From positions 1 to 32,195 of the forward strand of contig CAYJXJ010000033.1 in the NCBI GenBank assembly GCA_964374095.1: a DNA stretch of 32,195 bases, written 5' to 3'. Both the position numbers and the translations under genes were made by a program. A model generated the notes under the pieces. That model worked only from the letters and a program-made list of their open reading frames with translations. It searched no databases and was not told where the DNA came from. Positions 16,316 to 24,554 of this stretch are shown piece after piece. Source of the stretch: CAYJXJ01 sp964374095. Its GTDB lineage: Bacteria; Elusimicrobiota; Elusimicrobia; UBA1565; UBA9628. Every line of letters begins with the position of its first letter. Positions within the stretch are counted from its first letter, which is position 1.

Positions 16316-16333
16316 GGCTAAGGGATTGTAGCC
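16277..16333 (-). repeat. 18-bp tandem repeat over the start codon, with overlapping hairpin
   Basis: Two near-identical 18-bp units place three ATGs in frame (16315, 16297, 16279). On the minus strand GGCTACAA (16326-16333) can pair perfectly with TTGTAGCC at 16298-16305, putting the first ATG in a 20-nt loop. The copy of TTGTAGCC at 16280-16287 offers a second pairing partner. A choice among starts is possible. Confidence 0.6.
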
Positions 16334-18021
16334 TGGGGTTGTTTCAAATCTGAGTCGGCCCCCGCGGCCGGGACCGGCTCGATCCCGTAGGCGACGGGAT
16401 CGAAGGCCGCGGCATGGACGTAAAAGACCGTCGAGAGGCGCGCGGCCTCGGCTCCCCTCCCGAAGGTCTCATGCGCCAGGCCGGAGAGGTAGCAGGCGTA
16501 GGCGTAGGAAAAGCGGACGTCGCGCGAATAGGAGTCGCCTCGCTCCAGGGCTCGGCCGGGCCGATGGACGGTCACCTCCCAGGAGGCCGCTTCGCGGCGC
16601 CGCGCCTCGTCCCCGCCCCAGGCGGTCCCGAGCCGGGCCGCCAGGCCGTTGGGGATGGGAACGAGCGGGTTGCCCCACAATCCGTTGGCGCGCAGACTTT
16701 CAATACCCAGCCCTACGGCATGCACCGGGGCACGCGAGAGGCGATCCCGCAGCCAGGTCCCGAATTGGGGCGACGCCGAAGGGATCAGCGTCAACGGCGC
16801 GAGCGCCCGCGGCCGCGCGGCCTCGAGGTAATGCAGCGAAAACTGCGCCGTGTCTCCGGCCACCACCGCGGCCGAGCCGGGCGCCAGCGTGCGGCGCAGG
16901 CTCCGGGCGTAGTCATGCGCCGCGAAGTCGCGTCGATGGTCCAGCGCCGGCGCCTGGCCGACGAGCGACGCGCCGGCGACCAGCGCCGCGAGGAGCGGCG
17001 GGGCCCAGGCCGGAAGGGGACGGGAGCGCCCGACACGCTCCAAGACGGCGCCCAGGCCCAATCCCGCCGCGGCCCAGAGCGCGACGAACGAGCCGGTCAG
17101 ATGCTCCTCTAGAGCGCTGCGCGCGATCCAGTCGGTCGGATCAAACCGGGTCGCCAGCCAATAGACGGGCCCCGATAAGACGCCTCCGAGCAGAAGGCAA
17201 ATTCCCAGGCCGTCGCGACGACGCCCCACGGCCAGGCCCACGGCGGCCAGAACCACCCCCGCTAGGCCCGCCCCCTCGGCCACCGCCCGGGCCCAGCCCG
17301 CCAGCAGGCCGCCCGCCGCGCTGAGGGTCAGGGGCCGCGCGAACGGGGCGAAAAGCTGAAACGTCCCGTAGTCGCGCCGGGTCAGGCAGGCCCAGGCCTC
17401 GCCCCAGCTCCCGAGCCGGATCCAAAGGAATGCCTCCAACGCCAGACCGATCCCAAAAAATGCCGCGGCCGTCCCGGCGACCCCGCGGGAGCCGCGCCAA
17501 AGAAAGGCCAGGCCCGGGACCCACAGGATCAGGGACTGGTGATTCACGAGCCCCAGGCCCAGGAGCAGGCCCGTCAGGGCGGCGCGACGCTGGCCCTTGG
17601 CCGGCGCCATCGAGAGGCCCAGGAGAAGGACCAGGAAAAGGGCATGGAAGGCATAGACCTCGGAGAGGAGGTTGAATTTCCAGACCGGCCCGCTCCATGC
17701 CAGCCCGAGTCCGGCGGCCACGGCCGGCCACACGCCGGCGGCCGGCGCCAGGCCAATCACCAGCCTAGCGGCCGCCGCCGCCCCGGCCAAAGCCGAGAGG
17801 ACATTGAGGCGGTAGGCCGGGTCCCCCACCCGGAGAAGATCCAGCCACAGCCGGCCCGCCGCCGCGTATAACGGATAGCCGGGGGGATGGGCGACGCCCA
17901 GGGTGACGGCCGCGGCCGCCATGTCTCCGCTGTCGCGCGGGGCCACCGTCGGGTAAAGGGTCCAGAGATAGGACGCGAAGACAACGGCCGCGACCGCGGC
18001 TCCCGCGGCCCGGGACGTCAC
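16318..18021 (-). CDS. DUF2723-family polytopic membrane protein (GT-C type)
   Basis: This encodes 567 aa from the GTG at 18021, which overlaps the tsaD stop as GTGA; the frame is open further upstream but only as antisense of tsaD. The first helix is followed by the DUF2723 signature LYPTVAPRDSGDM and LGVAHPPGYPLYAAAGRLW. About ten hydrophobic segments then continue to about residue 380. The C-terminal third is soluble (DYARSLRRTLAPGSAAVVAG, SFAY-like helices near the end). DUF2723 members are related to protein O-mannosyltransferases, and some are in gliding/lipoprotein glycosylation contexts; the substrate here is unknown. It joins tsaD and the downstream UPF0164 barrel in one transcript, which suggests it acts on an envelope protein. 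Confidence 0.82.
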   Translation of the reverse strand: MTSRAAGAAVAAVVFASYLWTLYPTVAPRDSGDMAAAAVTLGVAHPPGYPLYAAAGRLWLDLLRVGDPAYRLNVLSALAGAAAAARLVIGLAPAAGVWPAVAAGLGLAWSGPVWKFNLLSEVYAFHALFLVLLLGLSMAPAKGQRRAALTGLLLGLGLVNHQSLILWVPGLAFLWRGSRGVAGTAAAFFGIGLALEAFLWIRLGSWGEAWACLTRRDYGTFQLFAPFARPLTLSAAGGLLAGWARAVAEGAGLAGVVLAAVGLAVGRRRDGLGICLLLGGVLSGPVYWLATRFDPTDWIARSALEEHLTGSFVALWAAAGLGLGAVLERVGRSRPLPAWAPPLLAALVAGASLVGQAPALDHRRDFAAHDYARSLRRTLAPGSAAVVAGDTAQFSLHYLEAARPRALAPLTLIPSASPQFGTWLRDRLSRAPVHAVGLGIESLRANGLWGNPLVPIPNGLAARLGTAWGGDEARRREAASWEVTVHRPGRALERGDSYSRDVRFSYAYACYLSGLAHETFGRGAEAARLSTVFYVHAAAFDPVAYGIEPVPAAGADSDLKQPQATIP

Positions 18022-19025
18022 CGGCGCGCCCAACTCCGCATGGGCATCGCCGGGTCCGGACTCAAGCCCCGGCGTCCGCCCGCCCGGCCGCGGCCCGCCA
18101 GGCGGCGGGCCGCGGCCTGGGCGATCATCGCCCCGTTGTCCGTGCACAGGCGCGGCGGCGGAACGCGGACTTCGAGGCCGGAGTCTTCCAGGGAGAGGAG
18201 CCTTTCGCGCAACCGGCTGTTGGCGGCCACGCCGCCGCCGACGACAAGCTGGCGCGCCCCGCATGCCAGGGCCGCGGCGCGCGCCTTTCGGGCGAGGGTG
18301 TCGACCACCGCCTCCTGGAACGAGGCGCACACGTCGGGCAAGGCCGAGCCTGACGGCGGGCCGGAGCGCTGGATGTGGTAAAGGACGGCGGTCTTGAGAC
18401 CCGAGAACGAGAAGTCCCAGACCCCCGGCAGCAGCGGCCTCGGGAAAGCAACGGCCGCGGGGTCGCCGATCTTGGCCAGGCGGTCGATGCGGGGGCCCCC
18501 CGGGTAGCCGAGGCCGAGCATCCGGGCGACCTTGTCGATCGCCTCGCCGGCCGCGTCGTCGCGGGTGCGTCCCAGCACCCGGTAGGAGCCCGGCCTCCCG
18601 GAGAAGATGAGGTCGGTGTGGCCGCCGGAAACGACGAGGGCGACCAGCGGGTACCGGAGGTCCGGGGCGTCCAGTTCGGATGCGAAGACATGCCCCTCGA
18701 GATGATTGACGCCGAGCAGGGGGACTCCCCAAAGTCGAGCCAAGGTCTGAGCCGCCACCTTTCCCACCAGCAGGGACCCGGCCAGGCCCGGACCTTGGGT
18801 GAAGGCGACGGCGTCTGGACTCGCGCACCGGGCATTCGCGAGGGCCAGATCGACGACCGGAACGATCTTCTCAAGGTGGGCGCGGGAAGCCAATTCCGGG
18901 ACGATGCCCCGGTAGCGGCGGTGAAGATCCACCTGGGAGGAGACGACGTTGGAAAGGATCCGTCCCCCCCGCACCACCGCGGCCGCGGTCTCGTCGCAGG
19001 AAGTCTCGATGCCGAGTATTCTCAC
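18018..19025 (-). CDS. tsaD: tRNA N6-adenosine threonylcarbamoyltransferase TsaD
   Basis: The 335-aa protein starts with GTG at 19025. It has the N-terminal ASKHA motif MRILGIETSCDETAAAVV, the metal-binding HLEGH (H108, H112), VALVVSGGHTDLIF, DDAAGEAIDKVARMLGLGYP, DFSFSGLKTA and VVGGGVAANSRLRE, all diagnostic of TsaD/Gcp. It transfers threonylcarbamoyl from TC-AMP to A37 of tRNAs that read ANN codons, with TsaB and TsaE, in the cytoplasm. Length is normal; the last about 20 residues are R/G-rich and variable. The promoter -10 ends 6 nt before the GTG, so the message is predicted to be leaderless. The stop overlaps the DUF2723 start. Confidence 0.97.
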   Translation of the reverse strand: MRILGIETSCDETAAAVVRGGRILSNVVSSQVDLHRRYRGIVPELASRAHLEKIVPVVDLALANARCASPDAVAFTQGPGLAGSLLVGKVAAQTLARLWGVPLLGVNHLEGHVFASELDAPDLRYPLVALVVSGGHTDLIFSGRPGSYRVLGRTRDDAAGEAIDKVARMLGLGYPGGPRIDRLAKIGDPAAVAFPRPLLPGVWDFSFSGLKTAVLYHIQRSGPPSGSALPDVCASFQEAVVDTLARKARAAALACGARQLVVGGGVAANSRLRERLLSLEDSGLEVRVPPPRLCTDNGAMIAQAAARRLAGRGRAGGRRGLSPDPAMPMRSWARR

Positions 19026-19031
19026 CCAGAG

Positions 19032-19060
19032 AGTCTAGATGGTCGGGGCCGGGGAGTCAA
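19032..19060 (-). promoter_or_regulatory. tsaD promoter, predicted leaderless
   Basis: TTGACT (19055-19060), a 17-bp spacer and TAGACT (19032-19037) read left and end 6 nt before the GTG start at 19025. The predicted +1 is the G of the start codon. Confidence 0.7.
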
Positions 19061-19245
19061 TGGGGGCCCCGGTATCATGCGGCCGCGAAAAATTCCGGGA
19101 ACTTTTTGGGGGGGTCGCTCACATATAGGGAGATGGAACCTCACCCCGGTGCCAGGGATGTAGATCTCCGCCCGGGCGGAGTTCGGCCTCCCAGACTTCC
19201 CTCTCTTTTCAGGTAGGGCCGGGGTCGGTCATTCCAAGAGATTGG
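19061..19245. other. Intergenic region between divergent tsaD and the thioredoxin gene
   Basis: The stretch between the two divergent promoters contains a perfect 16-bp palindrome (19166-19181, CTCCGCCCGGGCGGAG) that could be a regulator site or a small hairpin. A 27-codon frame beginning at 19132 has no support. Nothing else was recognised. Confidence 0.4.
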
Positions 19246-19251
19246 TATACT
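19246..19251 (+). promoter_or_regulatory. Candidate -10 of the thioredoxin gene
   Basis: TATACT matches consensus at five of six positions and lies 27 nt before the ATG at 19279. I see no good -35; the bases just before (ATTGG) give a partial extended -10. Confidence 0.4.
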
Positions 19252-19278
19252 CCCCCGTAGGGTAAAGCCCGCCCCGTC

Positions 19279-19818
19279 ATGACCCGATCAAAGCCGCGCC
19301 GCGCCGGAATGCCCCTGAGCTGCTGGGCCGTATTATTGGCCATGGCCGGCGCCTTGGCCTGCGGCCCGGGACGGCCCCTGGAAATGGCGCCGGAGACCGG
19401 CATCGAAAAGCTCCTCCAAGCCCCGCGGGGCTCCTTGTCCTCGCTGTCGGAACTGCGCGGCGACGTCGTGGTGCTTGAGTTCTGGGCCACGTGGTGCGGC
19501 ATTTGCGTGGAGAAGATCCCCCACATGAACCGCATGGCGGAGGCCTTTGAAGGCCGCCCCGTGCGATTTATCTCCGTCACCGATGAGCCTGAAGCGATCG
19601 TCCGGGAGTTTCTGAGTCAACGCCCGATGCGGGGCTGGATCGGCCTCAATCCCTCGCGCGACGCCTTCGCGGCGTTCCGGGTCACCGCGGTTCCGAAGGT
19701 CTTCGTGATCGATCCCTACGGCCGGATCACCCTTAAGATCACCCCGAGCTTCCTTTATAAGTCCGATATCGAAAAGGCCCTCAAGGCCTCTCCGCCGGAA
19801 CCGTCCCCGGCGCCCTAA
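19279..19818 (+). CDS. TlpA-like thioredoxin-fold protein, membrane-anchored or periplasmic
   Basis: The 179-aa protein has an N-terminal hydrophobic segment ending GALAC, a weak lipobox with C28. The thioredoxin core follows: VVVLEFWATWCGICVEKIP with the redox pair C72/C75, and the cis-proline at P138 in TAVPKVFVID. The active site is WCGIC rather than the common WCGPC, a change known to alter redox potential in this fold. TlpA/ResA-type proteins reduce disulfides in periplasmic partners, often cytochrome c or copper-site proteins, or act more generally. No cytochrome genes are nearby, so the partner is unknown. The gene converges on the S41 protease gene, and their stop codons overlap by 3 nt (19815-19818 in total). 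Confidence 0.86.
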   Translation: MTRSKPRRAGMPLSCWAVLLAMAGALACGPGRPLEMAPETGIEKLLQAPRGSLSSLSELRGDVVVLEFWATWCGICVEKIPHMNRMAEAFEGRPVRFISVTDEPEAIVREFLSQRPMRGWIGLNPSRDAFAAFRVTAVPKVFVIDPYGRITLKITPSFLYKSDIEKALKASPPEPSPAP

Positions 19819-21320
19819 CGGGGCAAGTCTACCCGCAGGTTGCCGAGGGCCTCGCGGGCGCGCAGGAGTTGGACGGCTCGGTCCAAAACCTCATCGCGCA
19901 CCTGCTCCGAATCCTTGGCGATCGAGCGGGGCTTGCGGTCCTTCGCGTAGATCATCTCCCATTGCGAGTAGAGCCGGCTCTCCGTCTCCCGGGAAACCGC
20001 GATGGGGATGTCGGGTTTGATCCCTCCGGTCTTGGCCTTCTCGTCCCGGTGGATCATCCGGCCGGCGGGGGTGTAGTAGCGCGCGACCGTCAGCCGCAGC
20101 CCGGAGCCGTCGGCCAGAGGGATGACGGACTGAACGCTCGCCTTGCCGTAGGTGCGCCCTCCCATGACGACCGCCCGCCGGTGGTCCTGCAGGGCGCCGG
20201 CGATGATCTCCGAGCCCGACGCGGAGCCCTCGTTGACGAGCAGGACCATCGGGATGTCGGGATGGGGCGCCTTGGGACGGCTCTTGAACTCCTGAGGCTT
20301 GTCGATCCTGCGCCCGCGCGTGGAGACGATCAGCTTGCTCTCGTCAAGGAAAAGCGAAGCCACCTCGATGGCCGCCGACAACAGCCCGCCCGGGTTGTTG
20401 CGCAGGTCCACGATGAGGCTCGCGGCGCCGTCCTTGCGCAGCTTGGCGATGGCCGAGGCCACGTCCTCGCCCGTCCGGGCGCTGAACTCGTTGATGCGGA
20501 CGTAGCCCACGTCGGGATCGATCTTCCAATAGTGGACGCTCTCGATCTTGATGGTCTCGCGCGTCAAGCTGTACTCGCGGCGAGTCCAGCCGTCCTCGCC
20601 GACATCGCCCCCGCCCGGCGCGGCGCTCTCATCGGGGCCGCGCAGGACGAGGAGCTTCACCTTCGTGCCAGGAGAGCCGCGCAGTTTCTTGAGGGCTTGC
20701 CCCAGCGTGACGTCCTTGGTGGTCTGCCCGTCGATCTCGGAGACACGGTCGTTGGGAAGGATGCCCAATCGGTAGGCCGGCGAGCCGGGAAGGGGGGTTA
20801 TCACGGTCAGCCATTCATCCTTGACGGTCAGCCGCAGGCCCAAACCCCCGAATTCTCCCTCGGTATCCGTCTTGAGTTCCCTGTGCAGGTCGGGTTCCAG
20901 GAACTGGGAGAAGGGATCGAGGGTCTGCACCATCCCCCCCGCGGCGCCGAAGATCAGGGTCTGGATGGGCACCTCCTCCACGTAGTTCTGCTGGATGTAG
21001 TCGAGGACGTCGACCAGGGTCTTGAGCTGTTCGTACGTGGAATCGGCCGGGGCGGCCCCGGCGGGGGCGGCGGCGGCCCCCCCCCCCCCCCGGCCCCCCC
21101 CGGGGCCCGCGGGAAAACAGGTCCGCCCCCACGAGCGCGGGTTGATGGGTTTTTATTTTTGGAATGGNNNNNNNNNNCCACTCCCTATCTGGTTTTTGTG
21201 TTTTTCGTACGTGTATGCGGCGGGGGCGCCCGGGGGGGGGCGGGCGCCGGCCGCCGCCCCCGCCGGCGCCCCCAGGGCGCCGGCGATCATCAAGGTCCGC
21301 GCCAAAGAGCTCGCTTTCAT
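19815..21320 (-). CDS. C-terminal processing peptidase (S41, CtpA/Prc-like), interrupted by assembly gap
   Basis: The N-terminal end lies right of the Ns: the ATG at 21320 overlaps the envC-like stop (ATGA) and opens a signal peptide, MKASSLARTLMIAGALGAPA. The body lies left of them: QLKTLVDVLDYIQQNYVEEV, a PDZ domain (GEFGGLGLRLTV to KVKLLVLRG) and the S41 domain with LIVDLRNNPGGLL, NEGSASGSEIIAGAL (nucleophile serine) and GRTYGKASVQSVIPL (general-base lysine). These proteases trim periplasmic proteins, often cell-wall hydrolases. Poly-C/G-rich, low-quality sequence on both sides of the gap introduces a stop near 21153. Both flanks contain TCGTACGTG, so the contig ends probably overlap and the real gene should be intact. 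Order FtsX, EnvC, Ctp is seen in many bacteria. Confidence 0.88.
21078..21240. other. Assembly gap (ten Ns at 21168-21177) with unreliable flanks
   Basis: The Ns join two ends that both look like error-rich contig tips: a run of about 15 C and further C runs on the left, and a run of G on the right. Both also hold T-rich stretches unlike the rest of the window. Sequence here should not be used for annotation. Confidence 0.9.
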
Positions 21321-22435
21321 GGTTTTCTCTTCTCCAGCCACTGGACCGGGTCGTACGCCTCGCTCCCGGCCCGTATCTCAAGATAGAGGCGTCCGTGTCC
21401 TCCCGCCGGACCGGCCACGGCAAACGCCTCTCCCGCGCTCAACTGCTGGCCCTTGGCCCGAAGAATGTCTCCAAGCTCGCCATAGACGCCGTAAAATGTC
21501 CCGTGGTCGACGATCACCACGCGCCCGTAAGACCGGAAGGGACCCGCGAAGATCACCCGCCCCGCCGCCATGGCCTTCACGGGAGACCCCGCCGAAGTCT
21601 CCAATCGAACCCCCTGCCGGATCACCCACGTATCGAGCTCGCGGTCCTTGTGGCGGCCGAAGGCTTCCACGATTTTCCCTTCCACCGGCCAGGGCAGGGA
21701 ATGCTGGGGAATGCTGAAGCGGCCGGGGGGAGTCCCGCCGGAGGCCAGAGACTCCATGAGACGCCGCAAGGCCCGGGCCGAATCCTCGAGCGCCGCGGCC
21801 CGTTCGCGGGCCTGCGCCTTGCGCGCGTCGAGTTTCTCCATCTCGGAACGCTGGTCCCGCAGCTCCGAATCGGTCTTGGCCCGCTCCGACACCCATCGCC
21901 CCTGGAGCCTGGCGAGCTCGGTCTCCCGGGCGCGGACTTTGGCCTCCTGGGATTGGGTGAGGCCTTCCAGCCCGCGCAGACGCAGGAGGTGCCGGGCCTT
22001 GAACCGGATCGCGGAGCGGCGCAGCTCCTCCCGCCAAATCCCCACGGTCTCAAGTTCCCGCGGACGCCCGAGGGATTCCCCGGCCAAGACCCGCAGCTCT
22101 TTGGACAGCAGCGCCGACCACAGCACGCGGGCCCCGCCCAGGGAGGCCTTGCGCCGCTCCAACTCCCCGCGGCGGGAGGACTCCCGCCGCAAGTCGCCCG
22201 AGACCGCGTTGAGGCGGCGCTCGGCCTCCCCGGCCTTCTCCTCCAACTGGCCCATCTCCTCCTTGAGCTCCTCCTCCTGCTTCAGATAACCGTCAAGCTC
22301 CAGCCGGGTCTGCTCCAACTCCCGTTGTATGCGGCCCATCTCTCGCCGCTGCTTCTCCCGCGACTGCGGCGCGGCCTCGCCCCCCGCGGCTGAGACCGCC
22401 AAAAAAGCGCCCAATCCCGCGCCGGCCCAGGTCAC
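21317..22435 (-). CDS. EnvC-like murein hydrolase activator (degenerate LytM/M23)
   Basis: This encodes 372 aa from the GTG at 22435, which overlaps the ftsX stop (GTGA). A signal peptide (to GGEAA) is followed by a coiled coil at about residues 30-250 (RIQRELEQTRLELDGYLKQE), then a C-terminal LytM domain (LPWPVEGKIVEAFGRH, SPVKAMAAGRVIFAGPFRSY, VVIVDHGTFYGVYGELGDIL, GRLYLEIRAGSEAYDPVQWL). The zinc ligands of active M23 peptidases are lost: the HxxxD position reads RLETS and the last HxH/HFE position reads GRLYLE. That is the pattern of EnvC, which does not cut wall itself but activates amidases at the division site under control of FtsEX. Its position directly after ftsX supports this. No amidase gene is in the window. 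Confidence 0.87.
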   Translation of the reverse strand: MTWAGAGLGAFLAVSAAGGEAAPQSREKQRREMGRIQRELEQTRLELDGYLKQEEELKEEMGQLEEKAGEAERRLNAVSGDLRRESSRRGELERRKASLGGARVLWSALLSKELRVLAGESLGRPRELETVGIWREELRRSAIRFKARHLLRLRGLEGLTQSQEAKVRARETELARLQGRWVSERAKTDSELRDQRSEMEKLDARKAQARERAAALEDSARALRRLMESLASGGTPPGRFSIPQHSLPWPVEGKIVEAFGRHKDRELDTWVIRQGVRLETSAGSPVKAMAAGRVIFAGPFRSYGRVVIVDHGTFYGVYGELGDILRAKGQQLSAGEAFAVAGPAGGHGRLYLEIRAGSEAYDPVQWLEKRKP

Positions 22436-23181
22436 TGGGGCGCGCGCTCCCGGGCTCTCTCCAAAGCCCACAACCACGCCGCCGCCGCGCCCAGCCACGT
22501 CACGCACCGGCCCGGCTCCGGCCAGCCCCAAAAAGGGAAAGCGCCCTCGAGCGGCCACGCCGCGGCAAAGGCCGCGGCCATCCCCGCAAGACCGCCGACC
22601 GCGGCGCCGACGGCGGCGCGCCGACCGGCCCCGCCATCGGGCCGGCCGAGCCAGAGCGCCGCCAGCGTCAGCACGCTGACCAGGCAGATTATGCAATTGA
22701 TGGCGAGGGTCAAATAGCGGGCCCACAGGCCGGATTGAACGACGGCCCGGGCTTGCGCGGCGCGGTAGCGGACCTCGACGACCTCCGTCACGGCGTAGGC
22801 GCGGGCCAACCAATCCGAGAAGCTCCGGATCGCCTCCGGTCCCAAGGCGACCTCGTAGGCCGGGGGCAACGGGTTCTCGCCGAGCAGGGCCACGGACTCG
22901 AAAACCTCGGGATCCTCCCGGCGCAGGTGGGCCAGGGCCTGCTGCGGGGATACGTACTGGACTTGGGCGACGTCGGGGAGCGCCCGGAGGCGTTCCTCGG
23001 TGATCTGAAGCCGGCTCGGGTCCAGCCCGGGCCGGAGGAACGCGACGGCCCTGAAATCGGAACGCAGACCCTGCTCGAATTGCCAACAGCATCGCTCGGC
23101 CAAGAGAAGGACTCCCCCGGAAAGCCCGGCGACGGCCCCGGACAAGGCGGCCAGTGCCAGATGGGCGCGGACCGAAGACAC
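22432..23181 (-). CDS. ftsX: FtsX-like division protein
   Basis: The 249-aa protein starts with GTG at 23181. It has TM1 at residues 8-29, the FtsX periplasmic domain (FRAVAFLRPGLDPSRLQITE, VAQVQYVSPQQALAHLRRED, and LPPAYEVAL), TM2 (TLAINCIICLVSVLTLAALW), TM3 (AVGAAVGGLAGMAAAFAAAW) and TM4. FtsX transmits ATP-driven changes from FtsE to periplasmic EnvC or other hydrolase regulators. Two things are odd. The cytoplasmic parts that touch FtsE are very short (7 residues before TM1 and about 11 between TM2 and TM3) and lack the conserved R-x-E-I-x-I-M-x-L-V-G-A-T-type region. No ftsE is adjacent, its usual place being taken by an unknown gene. Overlaps envC by 4 nt. Confidence 0.85.
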   Translation of the reverse strand: MSSVRAHLALAALSGAVAGLSGGVLLLAERCCWQFEQGLRSDFRAVAFLRPGLDPSRLQITEERLRALPDVAQVQYVSPQQALAHLRREDPEVFESVALLGENPLPPAYEVALGPEAIRSFSDWLARAYAVTEVVEVRYRAAQARAVVQSGLWARYLTLAINCIICLVSVLTLAALWLGRPDGGAGRRAAVGAAVGGLAGMAAAFAAAWPLEGAFPFWGWPEPGRCVTWLGAAAAWLWALERARERAPQ

Positions 23182-23184
23182 CGC

Positions 23185-24477
23185 TTAGAGCTTCGCCCGC
23201 CGGTAGGGAAGGAAGCACTCAGCGGCGGTAAGAAGGGGTCCGCCGAGCAGTATCAGGGTCAGCAGGGCCGTCATGGCCCAGATCCAGGGGTAGCGGTCCA
23301 CGGCGTAGGCCATGAAGCCGCGGCGCCGAGGCGGGGCGGGGGCCGCCGGGGCGACGGAATCGGGAGAGGGAAGGATCTTGGCGACCGACGGCTCGGCCAT
23401 GAGCGCGCTCAGCCGCGACAGCGGTATCCCCCCCGCGGCCACGACCACGGTCCGGCCGTCGGGAGCCTTCTCGGAACCGATCGTCCTCTTAAGCTGAAAT
23501 CCCGTCCGGGCCGACAGACGCTTGAGCGCCTCGGCATAGGAGGCCGCCATCTCGGGGGCGCCGTTTCCCTCGACCCGGATGCCCACCAGCACCTCCGAGA
23601 CCGCGGAGGCCGCGGAGGACGCCGCGGCGGCGCGGGACACCGATATCTTCTTGACCCCCGCCACGCCCATGGCCGAGGCGACCGCGTCGGAGCGAATCCA
23701 GCCCCGCAGCGTCACCCCGCTCCCATCCGGCGACGGAGGAAAGCGCGCATCGCCGCGAAAGCCGGCCGCGGACTCAAGCGCGGCGACCGCGTCGCGCCAT
23801 TGCGGGTCGGCGGCAGCTTCGACCCCGCCGCCCCCGACGGGGACGTTGGGCCCCGGCCCAACGAGCTCCACGGACACAAAAACCCGGGGCGGTTCGGCGC
23901 CGGCCCCGGCGCCGGAAAGATCCGGGGTCGCGGGGAGAAAAGGCCGGTCCTCGGGAGCGGCCGCCTTCGCGCCGAGGATGTGAGTCTGGTAGTCCTTGCG
24001 GCCGATGCTGGAGGCGTCATCGGCGGAGAAGTCCTTGACGCGTTCGGCGGGCAAGTCCAAGGGAGCCACGAGGCCGTCCCATAAGGAGTACCGCTGCGGG
24101 TCCTTCTCCTGCGACGCCGGCGCCGCGGCGGCGGCGGGAGAGACGGTATCTGCGACGGCCGGCGCGGCGGAGCCGGCGACCCGGACGGCCGGCGCCGCCG
24201 GCGCGATCGCTTCCGGAGGGGCGACTTCGGGCTTCACGGCGACGATGGGCTCGGCGGACGAGGGCCGAGAAGCTCCGCCCGGGCTGATCGGTCCGAAAGT
24301 CCCCTGGCCCCCCTCCTGGCGCGCGCCCGTCTCGATCGCGTCGGAGGCCGCGTCTCCCGGGTGCTGGTAGGCGCCGTTTTCCCCGATGTAAGCCGGCCTA
24401 AATCCCCGGCGCGGGGGCGGGGGCGAGACGGCCGAGGCGGCCTGCAGAGCGACGAGGATCAGGAGGGAGGAGGGCAT
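23185..24477 (-). CDS. Unknown periplasmic protein with C-terminal membrane anchor, heads the ftsX-envC operon
   Basis: This encodes 430 aa from the ATG at 24477. MPSSLLILVALQAASAVSPP is a short signal peptide. Then comes a low-complexity, A/P-rich region to about residue 130, and two small alpha/beta modules (around VFVSVELVGPGPNVPV and VLVGIRVEGNGAPEMAASYA) each containing an amphipathic helix and a GV/AGGI-type turn. A single membrane helix (YPWIWAMTALLTLILLGGPL) and a short basic tail end the protein. I do not recognise a family. It is 3 nt upstream of ftsX and under its own promoter, so a role with FtsX/EnvC at the division site is a reasonable inference. Its C-terminal tail is predicted in the cytoplasm. 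Confidence 0.75.
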   Translation of the reverse strand: MPSSLLILVALQAASAVSPPPPRRGFRPAYIGENGAYQHPGDAASDAIETGARQEGGQGTFGPISPGGASRPSSAEPIVAVKPEVAPPEAIAPAAPAVRVAGSAAPAVADTVSPAAAAAPASQEKDPQRYSLWDGLVAPLDLPAERVKDFSADDASSIGRKDYQTHILGAKAAAPEDRPFLPATPDLSGAGAGAEPPRVFVSVELVGPGPNVPVGGGGVEAAADPQWRDAVAALESAAGFRGDARFPPSPDGSGVTLRGWIRSDAVASAMGVAGVKKISVSRAAAASSAASAVSEVLVGIRVEGNGAPEMAASYAEALKRLSARTGFQLKRTIGSEKAPDGRTVVVAAGGIPLSRLSALMAEPSVAKILPSPDSVAPAAPAPPRRRGFMAYAVDRYPWIWAMTALLTLILLGGPLLTAAECFLPYRRAKL

Positions 24478-24482
24478 GCCGC

Positions 24483-24511
24483 ATTGTAGCAAACTGGGTC
24501 CTTCGGGGCAA
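24483..24511 (-). promoter_or_regulatory. Promoter of the ftsX-envC operon, predicted leaderless
   Basis: TTGCCC (24506-24511), a 17-bp spacer and TACAAT (24483-24488) end 5 nt before the ATG at 24477. The expected +1 falls on the first or second base of the start codon. Confidence 0.62.
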
Positions 24512-24554
24512 GAGGCTATAGGCCCAAAGCCCTGCCGCGGCGTAGGTCTTTCGG

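Noticed and set aside
18022..18828. N-terminal extension of the DUF2723 gene
   Set aside because: It lies entirely antisense-frame within tsaD and has shadow-like composition. The GTG at 18021 gives a proper first helix and a GTGA overlap.
19132..19215. 27-codon frame between tsaD and the thioredoxin gene
   Set aside because: It has a purine-rich stretch before the ATG but no conserved-looking features and is too short to support from sequence alone.
19869..21386. Plus-strand frame of 505 codons crossing the Ns
   Set aside because: It is antisense to the S41 protease and passes through the assembly gap.
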